NCBI GenBank assembly: GCA_002843155.1
Contig: PGZD01000014.1
Coordinates: forward strand, 1 to 46,080
Origin: Gammaproteobacteria bacterium HGW-Gammaproteobacteria-3
Lineage (GTDB): Bacteria; Pseudomonadota; Gammaproteobacteria; Methylococcales; Methylomonadaceae
DNA length: 46,080 nucleotides
Reading direction: 5' to 3'
Shown here: piece after piece, positions 1 through 8,561 of the stretch
Position numbering within the stretch: the stretch's first letter is position 1
How the letters are laid out: each line of letters begins with the position of its first letter
The notes under the pieces: model-generated
Databases searched by the model: none
Told to the model about the DNA's origin: nothing
The model's input: the letters and a program-made list of their open reading frames with translations, nothing else
Made by a program: the position numbers and the translations under genes

Positions 1-88
1 AAAGAGCCATTGATTTTAAACATCTTTTTTTGCGAAATATCACCAAAAAACTGAATATCAATGACTTAGAGGGGTTTTGGTGACGAAG

Positions 89-367
89 TTAGGTTAACAG
101 CACTAATGGCTTGTGTGCCAATTGGGTAAGCTCCTTGGTTTTGACCCCCAAACCTGCATTGAACAACAATAGCGATAGCATCAGTGGGGGGAAGAAAATG
201 GCAATTTTATTTTGAAACAAAACGATGCTACCCAACTCAACTTCACGAATCCAAATACCGAATCCTGGCAGTAAGGCGGCGATAAAATAGGAAGTGATAA
301 TTATCCAAATGAAATGCCGATGGATAGTGTGTGTGAGTGCTTCGACCCAATGCTTTGCTGGAATCAT
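89..367 (-). pseudogene. Truncated bile acid:sodium symporter (BASS-like) N-terminal fragment
   Basis: The 92-residue product carries what looks like the start of a BASS-family membrane transporter. It has a first hydrophobic segment around residues 18-37, a second around 55-70, and the sequence LLLFNAGLGV typical of the N-terminal helices of this family. Full members are roughly 300 residues with about ten helices. Here the frame stops at a TAA immediately after VLLT, where the next transmembrane segment would be expected, and the following 88 bases show no continuation I could recognise in another frame. I read it as a decayed or deletion-truncated copy beside other gene debris. It could instead be a frameshift whose remainder lies beyond the window edge. 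The family assignment is from recognition of a short stretch, so it is moderate. Confidence 0.5.
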
Positions 368-418
368 GATTGAATATTTTTTAAGAGTTAACTGTTTAGT
401 TGTTTAGTCCCACAATTA

Positions 419-721
419 ATGACTCGGTTCAGGATAAAGAGGGCGGCTAAGGCCGACTTGAAAGAAATTGCGAAATTCACCGAGAAAACCTGAGGCCGGG
501 AACAGCGAAACAAGTACCTGACTGAGTTTGATCAGGCCTTTCCCCAATGGGTCGAGAACAATGAACTCGGCAAAGCCTGTGAACATATTCGTGCCGGCTA
601 CCGAACTTTTCCGGTAGCAAGTCATATCATCTTCTACAAAATAGGTGACCGACATAGCGTGGATGTTATTCGCGTGCTTCATAAACGTATGAATGTATCG
701 TCATGTCTTTTTCGGGCATAA
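419..721 (+). pseudogene. parE: ParE/RelE-type toxin, inactivated by an in-frame TGA
   Basis: Reading from the ATG at 419 gives a ParE-like toxin of 100 residues, interrupted only by a TGA at 491-493 (codon 25). The stop sits between FTEKT and GREQRNKYL. In intact ParE proteins this position is typically tryptophan (EKTWGREQ-type motif), so a single TGG-to-TGA change explains the loss. The rest stays in frame to a TAA, including the strands AGYRTFPVASHIIFY and DVIRVLHKRM characteristic of the fold, where ParE poisons DNA gyrase. No antitoxin gene fits in the 51 bases upstream, so this is an orphan remnant. The opposite-strand open frame over the same bases is a shadow. Confidence 0.82.
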
Positions 722-779
722 CAATGCTGTCCGCGCCCAATACATTTTGACGCATGTTGCTTTGAGCCTGAAATATTCA

Positions 780-2375
780 TCAAGGCATGGCCGGACGGGT
801 CAAATCATTATTCACGCCGTTATTATCCGCATTGACATCGATGCCACCGGCCGACAAGGGTTTATCAAGGCCGCTGTATTGCAAAACACCGAACGGTTGA
901 ATCTGCTCGTCGGCGGGCAATTGCCCGCGTTCCCAGCCGCCACCGAGTGCGCGCACCAGGGCGACTGAATTTTTCAGCAAATCGGTCTTGATCTGAACCG
1001 CATCGACACTCGCTGTGAGCGTGGCGACCTGGGCATAAATGAGTTCAAGACTGGAAGCCAGCCCTCCCTGATAGAGATCCATGGTCAGATTCTGTGCTTT
1101 CAGGGTAGCTTCAACTGCAGCACTCTGACGCTCGGCCGCAGCGGTCAATCGGTTGGTCAGGCTCAAACCGTTCTCCACCTCGCGAAAAGCATTGAGTATC
1201 GTCGAACGGTACTGGTCTTCGGTTTCGCGGTAAGCGGACCAGGATTGCTGTAATTGGGCCCGGCGAAAGCCGCCCTGGAAAATCGGCAGTGAAACCGCCG
1301 TGCCGAAAGACCAGAAACTTTCGGCCGCTTTGAACAGATCAAAGCTGTTATTTTCGTAACCGCCCCCTAAGCTAAACGACACATTTGGGTAAAACGCGGC
1401 GCGGGCGATGCCGATGCCACGGTTCGCCTGCGCCATCCGGCGTTCCATGGCGGCGATGTCCGGACGGCGTTCGAGCAAGGTCGATGGGAGTGTGCGTGGA
1501 ATCGAAAAATGCGGCAGTTTCAGCGTTGCTACCGGATCGATTTTGAAACTGGCCGGAGCCTGGTTGACCAGAATCGCGATAGCATGTTCCACGACCTGGC
1601 GCTCACCCTGAATCTGAGCCAGTTTGGTTTCGGTTGTGTACAACAGGGATTCGACCCGGGCAACGTCCAAGGCCGAGGCGATGGCGCCTTCGAAACGGGC
1701 ATTGACCAGCTCCAGCGACTTTTGATAAAGCGCGACGGAACGTTGGTAGATGGCGCTCTGCGCATCCAGACCCCGGAGCATGAAATAGTTTGCGGCGAGT
1801 TCCGCTTGCAGGCTGAGACGGGCATTGCCGAAGTCGGCGGCGCGCTCTTCGGCCCGGTAAATCTCGGCGCGGGTAGCATTGCGGATTGACGACCAGAAGT
1901 CAGGCTCCCAGGAAGCGATACCGCCGAGGCTCACTTGCGCATCATGGATTTGTGAACCGGGCGCGTGAAAAAGGCTGTTTTCCGATTGCTTGTTTTTCGA
2001 TGCGCCAAATTCGATGCCTGCATGGGGAATCAGGTTCGAGCGTACTTTCATCATTTCGTCCCGCGCCTGGACAAAGCGCTCGGCGGCGGCTTGTAAATCC
2101 GGATTGGCCGCCGTGGCCTGTTGTTCCAGCGTGTTCAACAAGGGATCATTGAACAGTTGCCACCAGTCCGGGCGTAATTCATTATCGGCAGGTTCCGCCT
2201 TGACAAAAGGACTCGCTCCGCGCCAGGAATCGGGGATAACGAAATGATCCGGCTGATAATCGGGCGCCAGATCGACGGCCGGGCCATTGATGCAAGCCGA
2301 TAAATTGAGCGCCAGCAGTAAAACGCCATAACGGCGTGACACTCGCCATTGAGGGTGTGATTTTTTGCTCATCAT
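780..2375 (-). CDS. RND efflux outer membrane lipoprotein (OprM/NodT family)
   Basis: This is the outer membrane channel of a tripartite efflux pump; trimers form a tunnel across periplasm and outer membrane. The 531-residue product starts with a lipoprotein signal ending in a lipobox (LNLSAC, residues about 23-28), so it is likely lipid-anchored. Two repeated outer membrane efflux domains follow, about 75-265 and 290-490. The second includes LERRPDIAAMERRMAQAN and LPIFQGG, both hallmarks of NodT/OprM proteins. The start is the first of two adjacent ATGs and overlaps the adaptor gene stop by four bases (ATGA), which points to translational coupling. The C-terminus (after about residue 490) is polar and rich in D and N. 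Substrate cannot be told from sequence. Confidence 0.93.
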   Translation of the reverse strand: MMSKKSHPQWRVSRRYGVLLLALNLSACINGPAVDLAPDYQPDHFVIPDSWRGASPFVKAEPADNELRPDWWQLFNDPLLNTLEQQATAANPDLQAAAERFVQARDEMMKVRSNLIPHAGIEFGASKNKQSENSLFHAPGSQIHDAQVSLGGIASWEPDFWSSIRNATRAEIYRAEERAADFGNARLSLQAELAANYFMLRGLDAQSAIYQRSVALYQKSLELVNARFEGAIASALDVARVESLLYTTETKLAQIQGERQVVEHAIAILVNQAPASFKIDPVATLKLPHFSIPRTLPSTLLERRPDIAAMERRMAQANRGIGIARAAFYPNVSFSLGGGYENNSFDLFKAAESFWSFGTAVSLPIFQGGFRRAQLQQSWSAYRETEDQYRSTILNAFREVENGLSLTNRLTAAAERQSAAVEATLKAQNLTMDLYQGGLASSLELIYAQVATLTASVDAVQIKTDLLKNSVALVRALGGGWERGQLPADEQIQPFGVLQYSGLDKPLSAGGIDVNADNNGVNNDLTRPAMP

Positions 2376-3607
2376 GCGGAAGGGCCGTGTTTTGTGGTAG
2401 ACATTTCGTTCGTTACCGGCACCGGCCCGGTGGAGAGGTCATAGCCGGGCGCCGGCGTCACGATCCTGACCGGGTCGTTTTCGAGTAAAGCGGCGCTGGG
2501 ATGATCGATAATACGGTCGGTAGCGGCGATGCCTTCGGTCACTTCAAACGCCGCGTCGAGAATTTTACTCACAGTGATGTTCTTGAAATGAATACGATCA
2601 TCTTTGCCCACCACGGCGACTTGCATGCCTTCTTCCTGAAACACGATGGCACTGGACGGAATGACCAGCGCATCGTGGTCAATCGGTACCGTCAACTGTA
2701 CGGTGGCGTAGGAACCGGGCCAAAGCATATTATCTTCATTGTCGATGGTGAATTCGGTGACGGCGGTGCGGGTGCTGATATCGAAACCACCGGCGACGGT
2801 CAGAAATTGGGCGGTGAAAGGGCGGTTGGGAAATTGCGGCACCGTCACATCAGCGGTCAGGCCGGGCTGAAGGAAAGCGCCGAACGATTCCGGTACGTTG
2901 ACAAAAAGGCGCATTCTATGGGTGTCGGCGACCGTGAAAAGATTGCTGATTGCGCCCGGCGAACTGATCGTGCCTTCTTTGTTGACGTAGTCGCCGACGT
3001 TGATGTTGCGCTCGGTGACCACGCCGTCATAAGGCGCCACAATGGTTTTGAAGTGAATCAACGCTTCGAAATTTTTGACATTCTGTTCCGACGCCTTGAC
3101 GCGTGCCTGCTGGGTTTTCGCCTCCGCGACTTTCACCGAAATCGACTGCTCCGATACCGCATGTTTTTCACGAAGTGCCAGATAGCGTTTTGCGGTCAGT
3201 TCGGCCAGCGCGTATTTGGCGCGTTCCGTGTCCAGGTCGGCCTTGGCTTGTCGGTATTGCGCGTCAAGCGCCGGTGCGTTGATTTTGGCGAGCACCTCGC
3301 CTTGTTTCACTTGGGCGCCGTAATCTTTGAGCCACACCGCTACATAACCTGAGACCTGGGCGTAGATCGGCGCCTGAAACCAGGCTTGAATATTGCCGGG
3401 AAGGGTGATGGTTTGATTCGGCTCTACCGTTTTGGCGTGGATAATGGCCACGGTCGGGACGGCATTGGCGAGCGTTTCGTCACGCAACAAGGCGGCGTTG
3501 ACCTTGCTTTGGTAAACGCGATAGCCCATAAAAAAAACAACCGCCAGAATCAAGGTAAAAATCAGCACCTTTCCGCGTGGGAAATGCGTATTATGTAAAG
3601 GTTTCAT
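2372..3607 (-). CDS. RND efflux periplasmic adaptor (membrane fusion protein)
   Basis: A 411-residue adaptor that bridges the inner-membrane pump and the outer-membrane channel. A short cytoplasmic start and one membrane anchor (about residues 13-31) come first. The two lipoyl half-motifs lie at about 77-110 and 187-210 (PYDGVVTERNINVGDYV). Between them is an alpha-helical coiled-coil hairpin, about 115-183. A beta-barrel domain and a membrane-proximal domain fill the remainder. I place the start at the ATG at 3607 (protein MKPLHNTH), not at the longer open frame. That ATG has an AGAGGA ribosome site and lies one base after the stop of the pump gene, whereas the longer version would run back into the pump coding sequence. 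Confidence 0.93.
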   Translation of the reverse strand: MKPLHNTHFPRGKVLIFTLILAVVFFMGYRVYQSKVNAALLRDETLANAVPTVAIIHAKTVEPNQTITLPGNIQAWFQAPIYAQVSGYVAVWLKDYGAQVKQGEVLAKINAPALDAQYRQAKADLDTERAKYALAELTAKRYLALREKHAVSEQSISVKVAEAKTQQARVKASEQNVKNFEALIHFKTIVAPYDGVVTERNINVGDYVNKEGTISSPGAISNLFTVADTHRMRLFVNVPESFGAFLQPGLTADVTVPQFPNRPFTAQFLTVAGGFDISTRTAVTEFTIDNEDNMLWPGSYATVQLTVPIDHDALVIPSSAIVFQEEGMQVAVVGKDDRIHFKNITVSKILDAAFEVTEGIAATDRIIDHPSAALLENDPVRIVTPAPGYDLSTGPVPVTNEMSTTKHGPSA

Positions 3608-3608
3608 A

Positions 3609-6600
3609 TCAAATCCTCTGTTGTTGACCCGCGCTGCGACGGCTATAGATGATGGCGTACACACAGGGCACGAAAAATACAGTGAATACCGTTGCGACCA
3701 ACAACCCGCCCATGACCGCACGTCCGAGCGGCGCATTCTGGGAATTGCCTATCGACATGGGCAACATGCCGATAATCATGGCGGCGGCGGTCATGAGCAC
3801 CGGGCGAAAGCGGGCAACACCGGCTTCGATGGCGGCCAGCACGGCATCGCCGTGCATTTCCAAACGTTCGCGCGCATAGGCCACGACCAGAATCGAATTG
3901 GCGGTCGCCGTACCCATGGTCATGATGGCGCCGGTCAAAGCCGGTGTGGAAATGTTGGTGCCGGTCAAAAACAATACCCAGGCTATGCCGGCCAAGGCGC
4001 CGGGCAAGGCGGTAATGATGATGAAAGGGTCGAGCCAGGATTGAAAATTGACCACGATCAACAGATAAATCAATACCACCGCCGCAAGCAGTCCGCCGAT
4101 CATTTCAACATAGGTTTCACGCATGGTTTCCGCCTGGCCGTGAATGGCCAGTTCGGCGGTCTGCGGTAACGCATCCTCCATGCTGTGCGCGGCTACTTCG
4201 ACATCCGCCAGCACGGCGCCGAGATCGCGTCCTTCAGGTGAAACATAAATGTCGAACAGTGGCATGATGTTGCCGTGAGTCACCACGCCCGGCGTTCCAA
4301 CCGCTTTCAATCGGGCCGCATTGCCCAGCAATTTCGGATTCCCGTTCGAAGCGCCGCTATCGTTCCGGTCGATCGGAACGCTCAACAGATCGTTCAGGCT
4401 GGTAAGTTGGGCCTGCGGCGTATAGACATTGATCCGATACGACATGCCGGATGAGCGATCGAGCCAATATTGCTGATCGACCTGTTGACTGCCTGCGGTG
4501 GTCATCAACAGATTGTCGCCGAAGTCTTTCTGGGTAATATCGAGCCCCAATCCGAACGAGCGGTTGGCTTCGACGACCAGGGTCGGCGTGCGCATGGTCT
4601 GCTGAATGACCACATCAGCGGTGCCGGGAATATGCCGCAGTTTGTCGGCCAGCTTGCGGGCGAAGGCGTAATTGTCGTCCATGTCCGGGCCGTTGATTTG
4701 CACATCGATAGGCGCGGGCGAACCGAAATTGAGAATTTTCGCCGTCAGATCGGACGGCTGAAACGTGAACTCGGTGCCTGGATAGCGCTCTCTCAAACCT
4801 TTGCGCAGAATACGCCGATAATCCCATACCGGCGATTGCTCGTTGTTCAGGGAGATGGTCAAATCGCAATCCTGGGAGCCTATGGTCGGCGTCGGAATGA
4901 AGGCGAGATTATGCGGGCCGACCGGCAGTCCGCAATTACTGATCACGCCTTCAACTTGTCCGGGCAGCAATGTTGCGATGTCTTGGGCGACCCGTGAGGC
5001 GATGCGTCCGGCGACTTCGATGCGCGTACCCAGAGGCGCCCGCATGTGCATTTGCAAAGTTCCGGATTTGATTTCCGGAAAGAAGTCGCGGCCGTTGAAA
5101 TAAAACAAAGCCAAAGAAGCCAGGGCCAGTGCCAGCGCAATGCCGACAAAGCGTCCGCGCCGGGCGACCGATTGTTCGAGCAAGGCTTGGTAGCGATCAC
5201 GAAATCGGTTGAACCCGTGTTCGAACCGTTGCTGGAAGCGGCCGAAAACATTTCGGGAGCGTTCGGCCTCATACTCGGGATCGGGTAATGACTCGGCAAA
5301 ATGGGTGCCGCCGATATTGGCCAGGGCCTCTTCCTCGGCTTCGCGGTTGGTCAGCTCGTAGATGACTTCGGCTTCCGCGTCGTCTTCAGGATGATCGGGG
5401 TGCGGGTGCGCCTTGGGTGCGTTGTGATCGATCAACAGATACTTCGCCATGGTTGGCAACAGTGTGAACGACAACACAAAAGAGGCCAGCATCGCGAAAA
5501 TAATCGCCTCCGCCATCGGCATGAACAACCAACCGGATACGCCGCTCAATTCGAACAGCGGAAACCAGACGATGGCGATGGCTAAAGTGGCGACAAAAGT
5601 CGGCAGCACGATCTGATTGGCGGCGTCGATGATCGCCGTTTCCAGCGGTTTGCCCATGGCGATGTGGGTGTCGATATTCTCGATCATCACGGTGGCGTTA
5701 TCGACCAGAACGCCAACCGACAGCGCCAGCCCGCCCAGGGTCATGACATTGATCGATTCGCCGATGAGGTGCAGTACAGTGAGTGAGACCATGATGGACA
5801 GCGGAATGGTCGCGGCGATGATGACCGTCGGCCGCCAGGAGCCTAACAGCAACAGTACGATCAAGCCGACCAGCGCGGCGGCGGTCAGCATTTCGTGCAC
5901 GACATCGGAAATCGAGTCCTTTACGAAAGTTGAGGCGTCATTGATGAGTTTGACTTGCACATCTTTCGGCACGACTTTTTCAATACGAGGAATCATCTTT
6001 TTGACGCCATCGACCACCGCGAGCGTCGAAGCTTCACTGCTTTTCATCACCACAATCATGACGGATTGTTTGCCATCAACCAGTACCGAGTTGGTTTGTA
6101 CCCGACCGGCGAGACCGACATCGGCCACGTCATGCAAATAAATATAGGCATTGCCCTCCCGTTTGATCGGGATATTGTTGAAATCTTCGAGTTTCAGCAC
6201 CGATGCGTTGGTCAGTACGATCCAGTCGGTTGAATTGATTTTTTGGTCACCGCCCGGCAGTACCAGATTCTGTTCACTGACGGCCTTATGCACATCGGCC
6301 GGTGTCAGGTGACGAGCCAGTAATTTCTGCTGGTCGAGATTGATCATGATCTGCATATCCTGGCCACCATAAGGATGCGGCAGAATAGCGCCTTCCACGG
6401 TGACCAGCAACGGGCGGATGCGCATGATGGCGAGATTGTAAAGTTCCGCCGGTGTCAGCGTATCGGACGTGATTTGCAGCGTCGCTACCGGCACCGATGA
6501 CGGCGCCAGTTTCATGATCATCGGCGGCGAAATATCCGGTGGCAAGGCTTTGACCACGGTTTGCGCGATGGCCGCAATATCGGCTTCGGCGGCGGCGTGA

Positions 6601-6905
6601 TCGACGTCGTCCTGCAAGAAGATATTGATGATGCTGCTGCCAAAATAGGAATGGCTTTTTATAGATTTGATACCTTCCACTGTCGAAGTCAAAAAGCGCT
6701 CGAAAATATAGGTGATGCGACCCTCGACATCTTTTGGCAACAAGCCGTCATAAGCCCAGACCACGGAAGTCACGGGGATTTTGATATACGGAAACACGTC
6801 GGTCGGCGATTTGAGCAACGATTGAATTCCGAATATCACGATCAATATCGAAAGAACGACGAAGGTGTAAGGCCTTCTGAGAGCGATAACGACAAGTCTG
6901 TTCAT
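3609..6905 (-). CDS. RND efflux transporter permease (AcrB-like superfamily)
   Basis: The inner-membrane pump of the tripartite system, 1098 residues, with the standard RND layout of a helix at the N-terminus, a large periplasmic loop, six helices (about 340-490), a second loop and six C-terminal helices. The proton relay differs from E. coli AcrB. In TM4 the pair D407-D408 reads D402-N403 (VLVDNATV), and in TM10 the AcrB lysine K940 is replaced by alanine A1002 (GTATANSIL). The cytoplasmic stretch joining the two halves (about 493-575) is long and acidic, with HPHPDHPEDDAEAE. It heads the pump-adaptor-channel operon. The pattern fits a subfamily of putative multidrug or lipid exporters; the substrate is unknown. 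Confidence 0.93.
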   Translation of the reverse strand: MNRLVVIALRRPYTFVVLSILIVIFGIQSLLKSPTDVFPYIKIPVTSVVWAYDGLLPKDVEGRITYIFERFLTSTVEGIKSIKSHSYFGSSIINIFLQDDVDHAAAEADIAAIAQTVVKALPPDISPPMIMKLAPSSVPVATLQITSDTLTPAELYNLAIMRIRPLLVTVEGAILPHPYGGQDMQIMINLDQQKLLARHLTPADVHKAVSEQNLVLPGGDQKINSTDWIVLTNASVLKLEDFNNIPIKREGNAYIYLHDVADVGLAGRVQTNSVLVDGKQSVMIVVMKSSEASTLAVVDGVKKMIPRIEKVVPKDVQVKLINDASTFVKDSISDVVHEMLTAAALVGLIVLLLLGSWRPTVIIAATIPLSIMVSLTVLHLIGESINVMTLGGLALSVGVLVDNATVMIENIDTHIAMGKPLETAIIDAANQIVLPTFVATLAIAIVWFPLFELSGVSGWLFMPMAEAIIFAMLASFVLSFTLLPTMAKYLLIDHNAPKAHPHPDHPEDDAEAEVIYELTNREAEEEALANIGGTHFAESLPDPEYEAERSRNVFGRFQQRFEHGFNRFRDRYQALLEQSVARRGRFVGIALALALASLALFYFNGRDFFPEIKSGTLQMHMRAPLGTRIEVAGRIASRVAQDIATLLPGQVEGVISNCGLPVGPHNLAFIPTPTIGSQDCDLTISLNNEQSPVWDYRRILRKGLRERYPGTEFTFQPSDLTAKILNFGSPAPIDVQINGPDMDDNYAFARKLADKLRHIPGTADVVIQQTMRTPTLVVEANRSFGLGLDITQKDFGDNLLMTTAGSQQVDQQYWLDRSSGMSYRINVYTPQAQLTSLNDLLSVPIDRNDSGASNGNPKLLGNAARLKAVGTPGVVTHGNIMPLFDIYVSPEGRDLGAVLADVEVAAHSMEDALPQTAELAIHGQAETMRETYVEMIGGLLAAVVLIYLLIVVNFQSWLDPFIIITALPGALAGIAWVLFLTGTNISTPALTGAIMTMGTATANSILVVAYARERLEMHGDAVLAAIEAGVARFRPVLMTAAAMIIGMLPMSIGNSQNAPLGRAVMGGLLVATVFTVFFVPCVYAIIYSRRSAGQQQRI

Positions 6906-7322
6906 AAGCGTAACCTGACTGATGTGGTTTAATTTCGGTCATCGGGTCACCGGTTCCGCAACAAGCGTTAATAAACTTATTGAGCAGAATTTAAGCAACT
7001 GGACAACTAAACGATAAGCAATGTACATGCCAATTATTATCACCTTGGTAAATCATAGAGTTGTGTTAAAACAGAGATGATTCAGGAGGAATCAAGGGTG
7101 TTGTGGGGGGGGGTTATGGTTGAAATCCACAATTCAACGTTAGAAAACGGTTGTTTTCAACGATGGGTAAAGAATAGCGCGAAGGCAGCCGCAGGATTAA
7201 CCCCCGTCTCTCTACGCCCCTTCGGGATCTCGCATCGTTGGCACGATAATCGCGGCATGGATTGCAGGTCATAGTCTAACAGGCTGTAAATGACTTATTC
7301 TTCGTGACACTTTAGGAGTAAA
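6906..7322. other. Gene-free stretch between RND operon and small secreted protein
   Basis: About 417 bases with no gene I can support. The left third probably carries the leftward RND promoter. A run of nine or more G lies near 7105. A 65-codon open frame at 7077-7274 has no recognisable domain, and its composition does not look coding. No tRNA-like or terminator-like structure was identified. Confidence 0.5.
6970..6998 (-). promoter_or_regulatory. Candidate sigma70 promoter of the RND operon
   Basis: On the minus strand a TTGCTT (-35-like, 6993-6998) and a TTTATT (-10-like, 6970-6975) are separated by 17 bases, about 65 bases upstream of the pump start. Matches to consensus are partial, so this is only a candidate. 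Confidence 0.3.
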
Positions 7323-7502
7323 ATGATGAAAAACCACATCCATAACATGGCCAGCTATATCGCCTTGATACTTATCTCCGCTTTGCCGTTGTCCATCGAT
7401 GCCTATGCGGAAGCGGAACAAACTTCCAAAACGGCGCCGATGGAAGTCAGCTTAGATGATGATGTGCTTGAAACAACCGGCGTTAAAAAACAAGAAGAGT
7501 AG
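7323..7502 (+). CDS. Small secreted protein of unknown function, 59 residues
   Basis: The ATG at 7323 follows a clear ribosome site (TTTAGGAG, six-base spacing) and opens a 59-codon frame. The product begins MMKNHIHN, has a hydrophobic core of about residues 10-25 (ending LPLSIDAYAEA) and looks like a cleavable signal peptide with a site after AYA. The mature part, about 33 residues, is polar and acidic (a VSLDDDVLETTG stretch) and ends KKQEE. No family was recognised. It may be an isolated gene, because the next gene starts about 190 bases further on. The ribosome site and the signal peptide together are the case for it being real; codon count alone is too small to prove it. Confidence 0.55.
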   Translation: MMKNHIHNMASYIALILISALPLSIDAYAEAEQTSKTAPMEVSLDDDVLETTGVKKQEE

Positions 7503-7517
7503 CGGGCAATGCGAAAC

Positions 7518-7546
7518 CAGGGGTTGTTTCGATGAATCAGCCCCTG
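7518..7546 (+). terminator. Imperfect hairpin downstream of the small secreted protein gene
   Basis: Arms at 7518-7529 and 7535-7546 pair over 12 positions with one T-T mismatch and one G-T wobble, around a 5-base loop. It lies 15 bases past the stop codon of the preceding gene. There is no downstream T run, so it may be a weak terminator or an mRNA-stabilising stem. Confidence 0.35.
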
Positions 7547-7695
7547 CAAAGTACGCGCCACCTTCGATCCGGTTTGACCTGTGTAGAAGTCAAGCAACGC
7601 AGAAGGCGGACAAAAAGACCCGTTAGATACCTCATCTATAAATACAGGTTCTTTGGCTTGGCTATAAGAATTGTCTGAATCACCGGGAGAGAGAC

Positions 7696-8265
7696 ATGAA
7701 TACGCAAAAATTATGGCAACAAACCAAACGGATGATCGGCAAAGGTTTGGTGGCGGTACGGCGCGATATTTATATTTTTACCGCATTGATTTTTTTATCG
7801 ATATTGGGGGTGGGCATTGCCGATGCCCTGGAGCAGCTCGCTCATTGGTATTGGGTGGGGATGGTGCCGGTGTTTTTCGGTGCCTGCCTGTATCTTGAGT
7901 GGCAGACCATCAAACATTCCGGTGTTCCGCTTAGCGAAATTTTATGGGTACAAATTCAGCATTGGCTGGGTGTGGCGGTCGCATTTTATCTGACTTTCGT
8001 ATTGCGCGAAATTGGTAGCCTGAACAATCAAACCACCGGTCTGGATTTACTGCTGGTGCTGGCATTGGGTACTTATCTGGCCGGTATTGCCACGGGTTGG
8101 CTGTTCCGGTTGTTGGGCATTTTTTTAGGTATATGCCTGATTCTGGTGGCCTATATGGAACATTATGTCGCGGTCTTGATTGCCTCCGGGGTAGCTATGC
8201 TGGTGCTATATCATTATCTGGAAAAATCGGTGGATGTCTTCATCAATGAAAATGAACCAAAATAA
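7696..8265 (+). CDS. Integral membrane protein of unknown function
   Basis: A 189-residue protein dominated by hydrophobic helices. A basic N-terminus (MNTQKLWQQTKRMIGKGLVAVRR) precedes about six likely membrane segments: about 26-42, 51-66, 86-102, 112-130, 132-150 and 155-175. The tail is short and polar. I do not recognise a family. The start has a GGGAGAGAG ribosome site directly upstream, and the positive-inside rule favours a cytoplasmic N-terminus. It stands alone: about 190 bases separate it from the small gene before it, and an HsdR remnant follows. Function cannot be inferred from neighbours. Confidence 0.72.
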   Translation: MNTQKLWQQTKRMIGKGLVAVRRDIYIFTALIFLSILGVGIADALEQLAHWYWVGMVPVFFGACLYLEWQTIKHSGVPLSEILWVQIQHWLGVAVAFYLTFVLREIGSLNNQTTGLDLLLVLALGTYLAGIATGWLFRLLGIFLGICLILVAYMEHYVAVLIASGVAMLVLYHYLEKSVDVFINENEPK

Positions 8266-8353
8266 TGTTTTTGCGGCGGTTAACCCCTCTTTAAGTTACG
8301 CAATGTTATATGCCCAATTCAGCCAGTGCAGACCAAAGCAATCCGACCCGCGA

Positions 8354-8556
8354 ATGACTAATAAAAAAGCGCTATCAGAACGCGACATCTGCGCCAAGTT
8401 CATCACGCCTGCGCTGGAGCAGGCAGGTTGGGACATGCAGAAGCAAGTCCGGGAGGAGGTGGGCTTCACCGATGGCCTATCTATGTCAAGGGTAATCTGA
8501 CCACCCGTGGCAAGCGCAAGCGGGCGGATTACATTATCTGTGAACGCGGATACTAA
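8354..8556 (+). pseudogene. hsdR: HsdR (type I restriction endonuclease R subunit) N-terminal remnant, frameshifted
   Basis: The ATG at 8354 starts MTNKKALSERDICAKF, then ALEQAGWDMQKQVREEVGFT, the opening of HsdR proteins, which are normally around 800-1100 residues. Around 8473-8476 the frame shifts. The continuation IYVKGNLTTRGKRKRADYI, also expected for the HsdR nuclease domain, is in another frame and stops at TAA-TAG (8554-8559). Nothing later in the family (PD-(D/E)XK core, helicase domains) is present, and no hsdM or hsdS lies nearby. This is the residue of a lost type I restriction system, cut off just before the LysR gene. Two lesions (frameshift plus truncation) make function impossible. 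Confidence 0.85.
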
Positions 8557-8561
8557 TAGCA

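Noticed and set aside
416-682. Reverse-strand 88-codon frame over the ParE region
   Set aside because: It is the shadow of the ParE pseudogene on the plus strand, which gives a recognisable toxin sequence.
3609-3736. Extended N-terminus for the efflux adaptor
   Set aside because: The added 43 residues lie in the pump gene, while the ATG at 3607 has a good ribosome site and gives a normal anchor.
7077-7274. 65-codon frame before the small secreted protein
   Set aside because: No domain and no coding-like composition; it spans a long G run, where a real gene would be unlikely.
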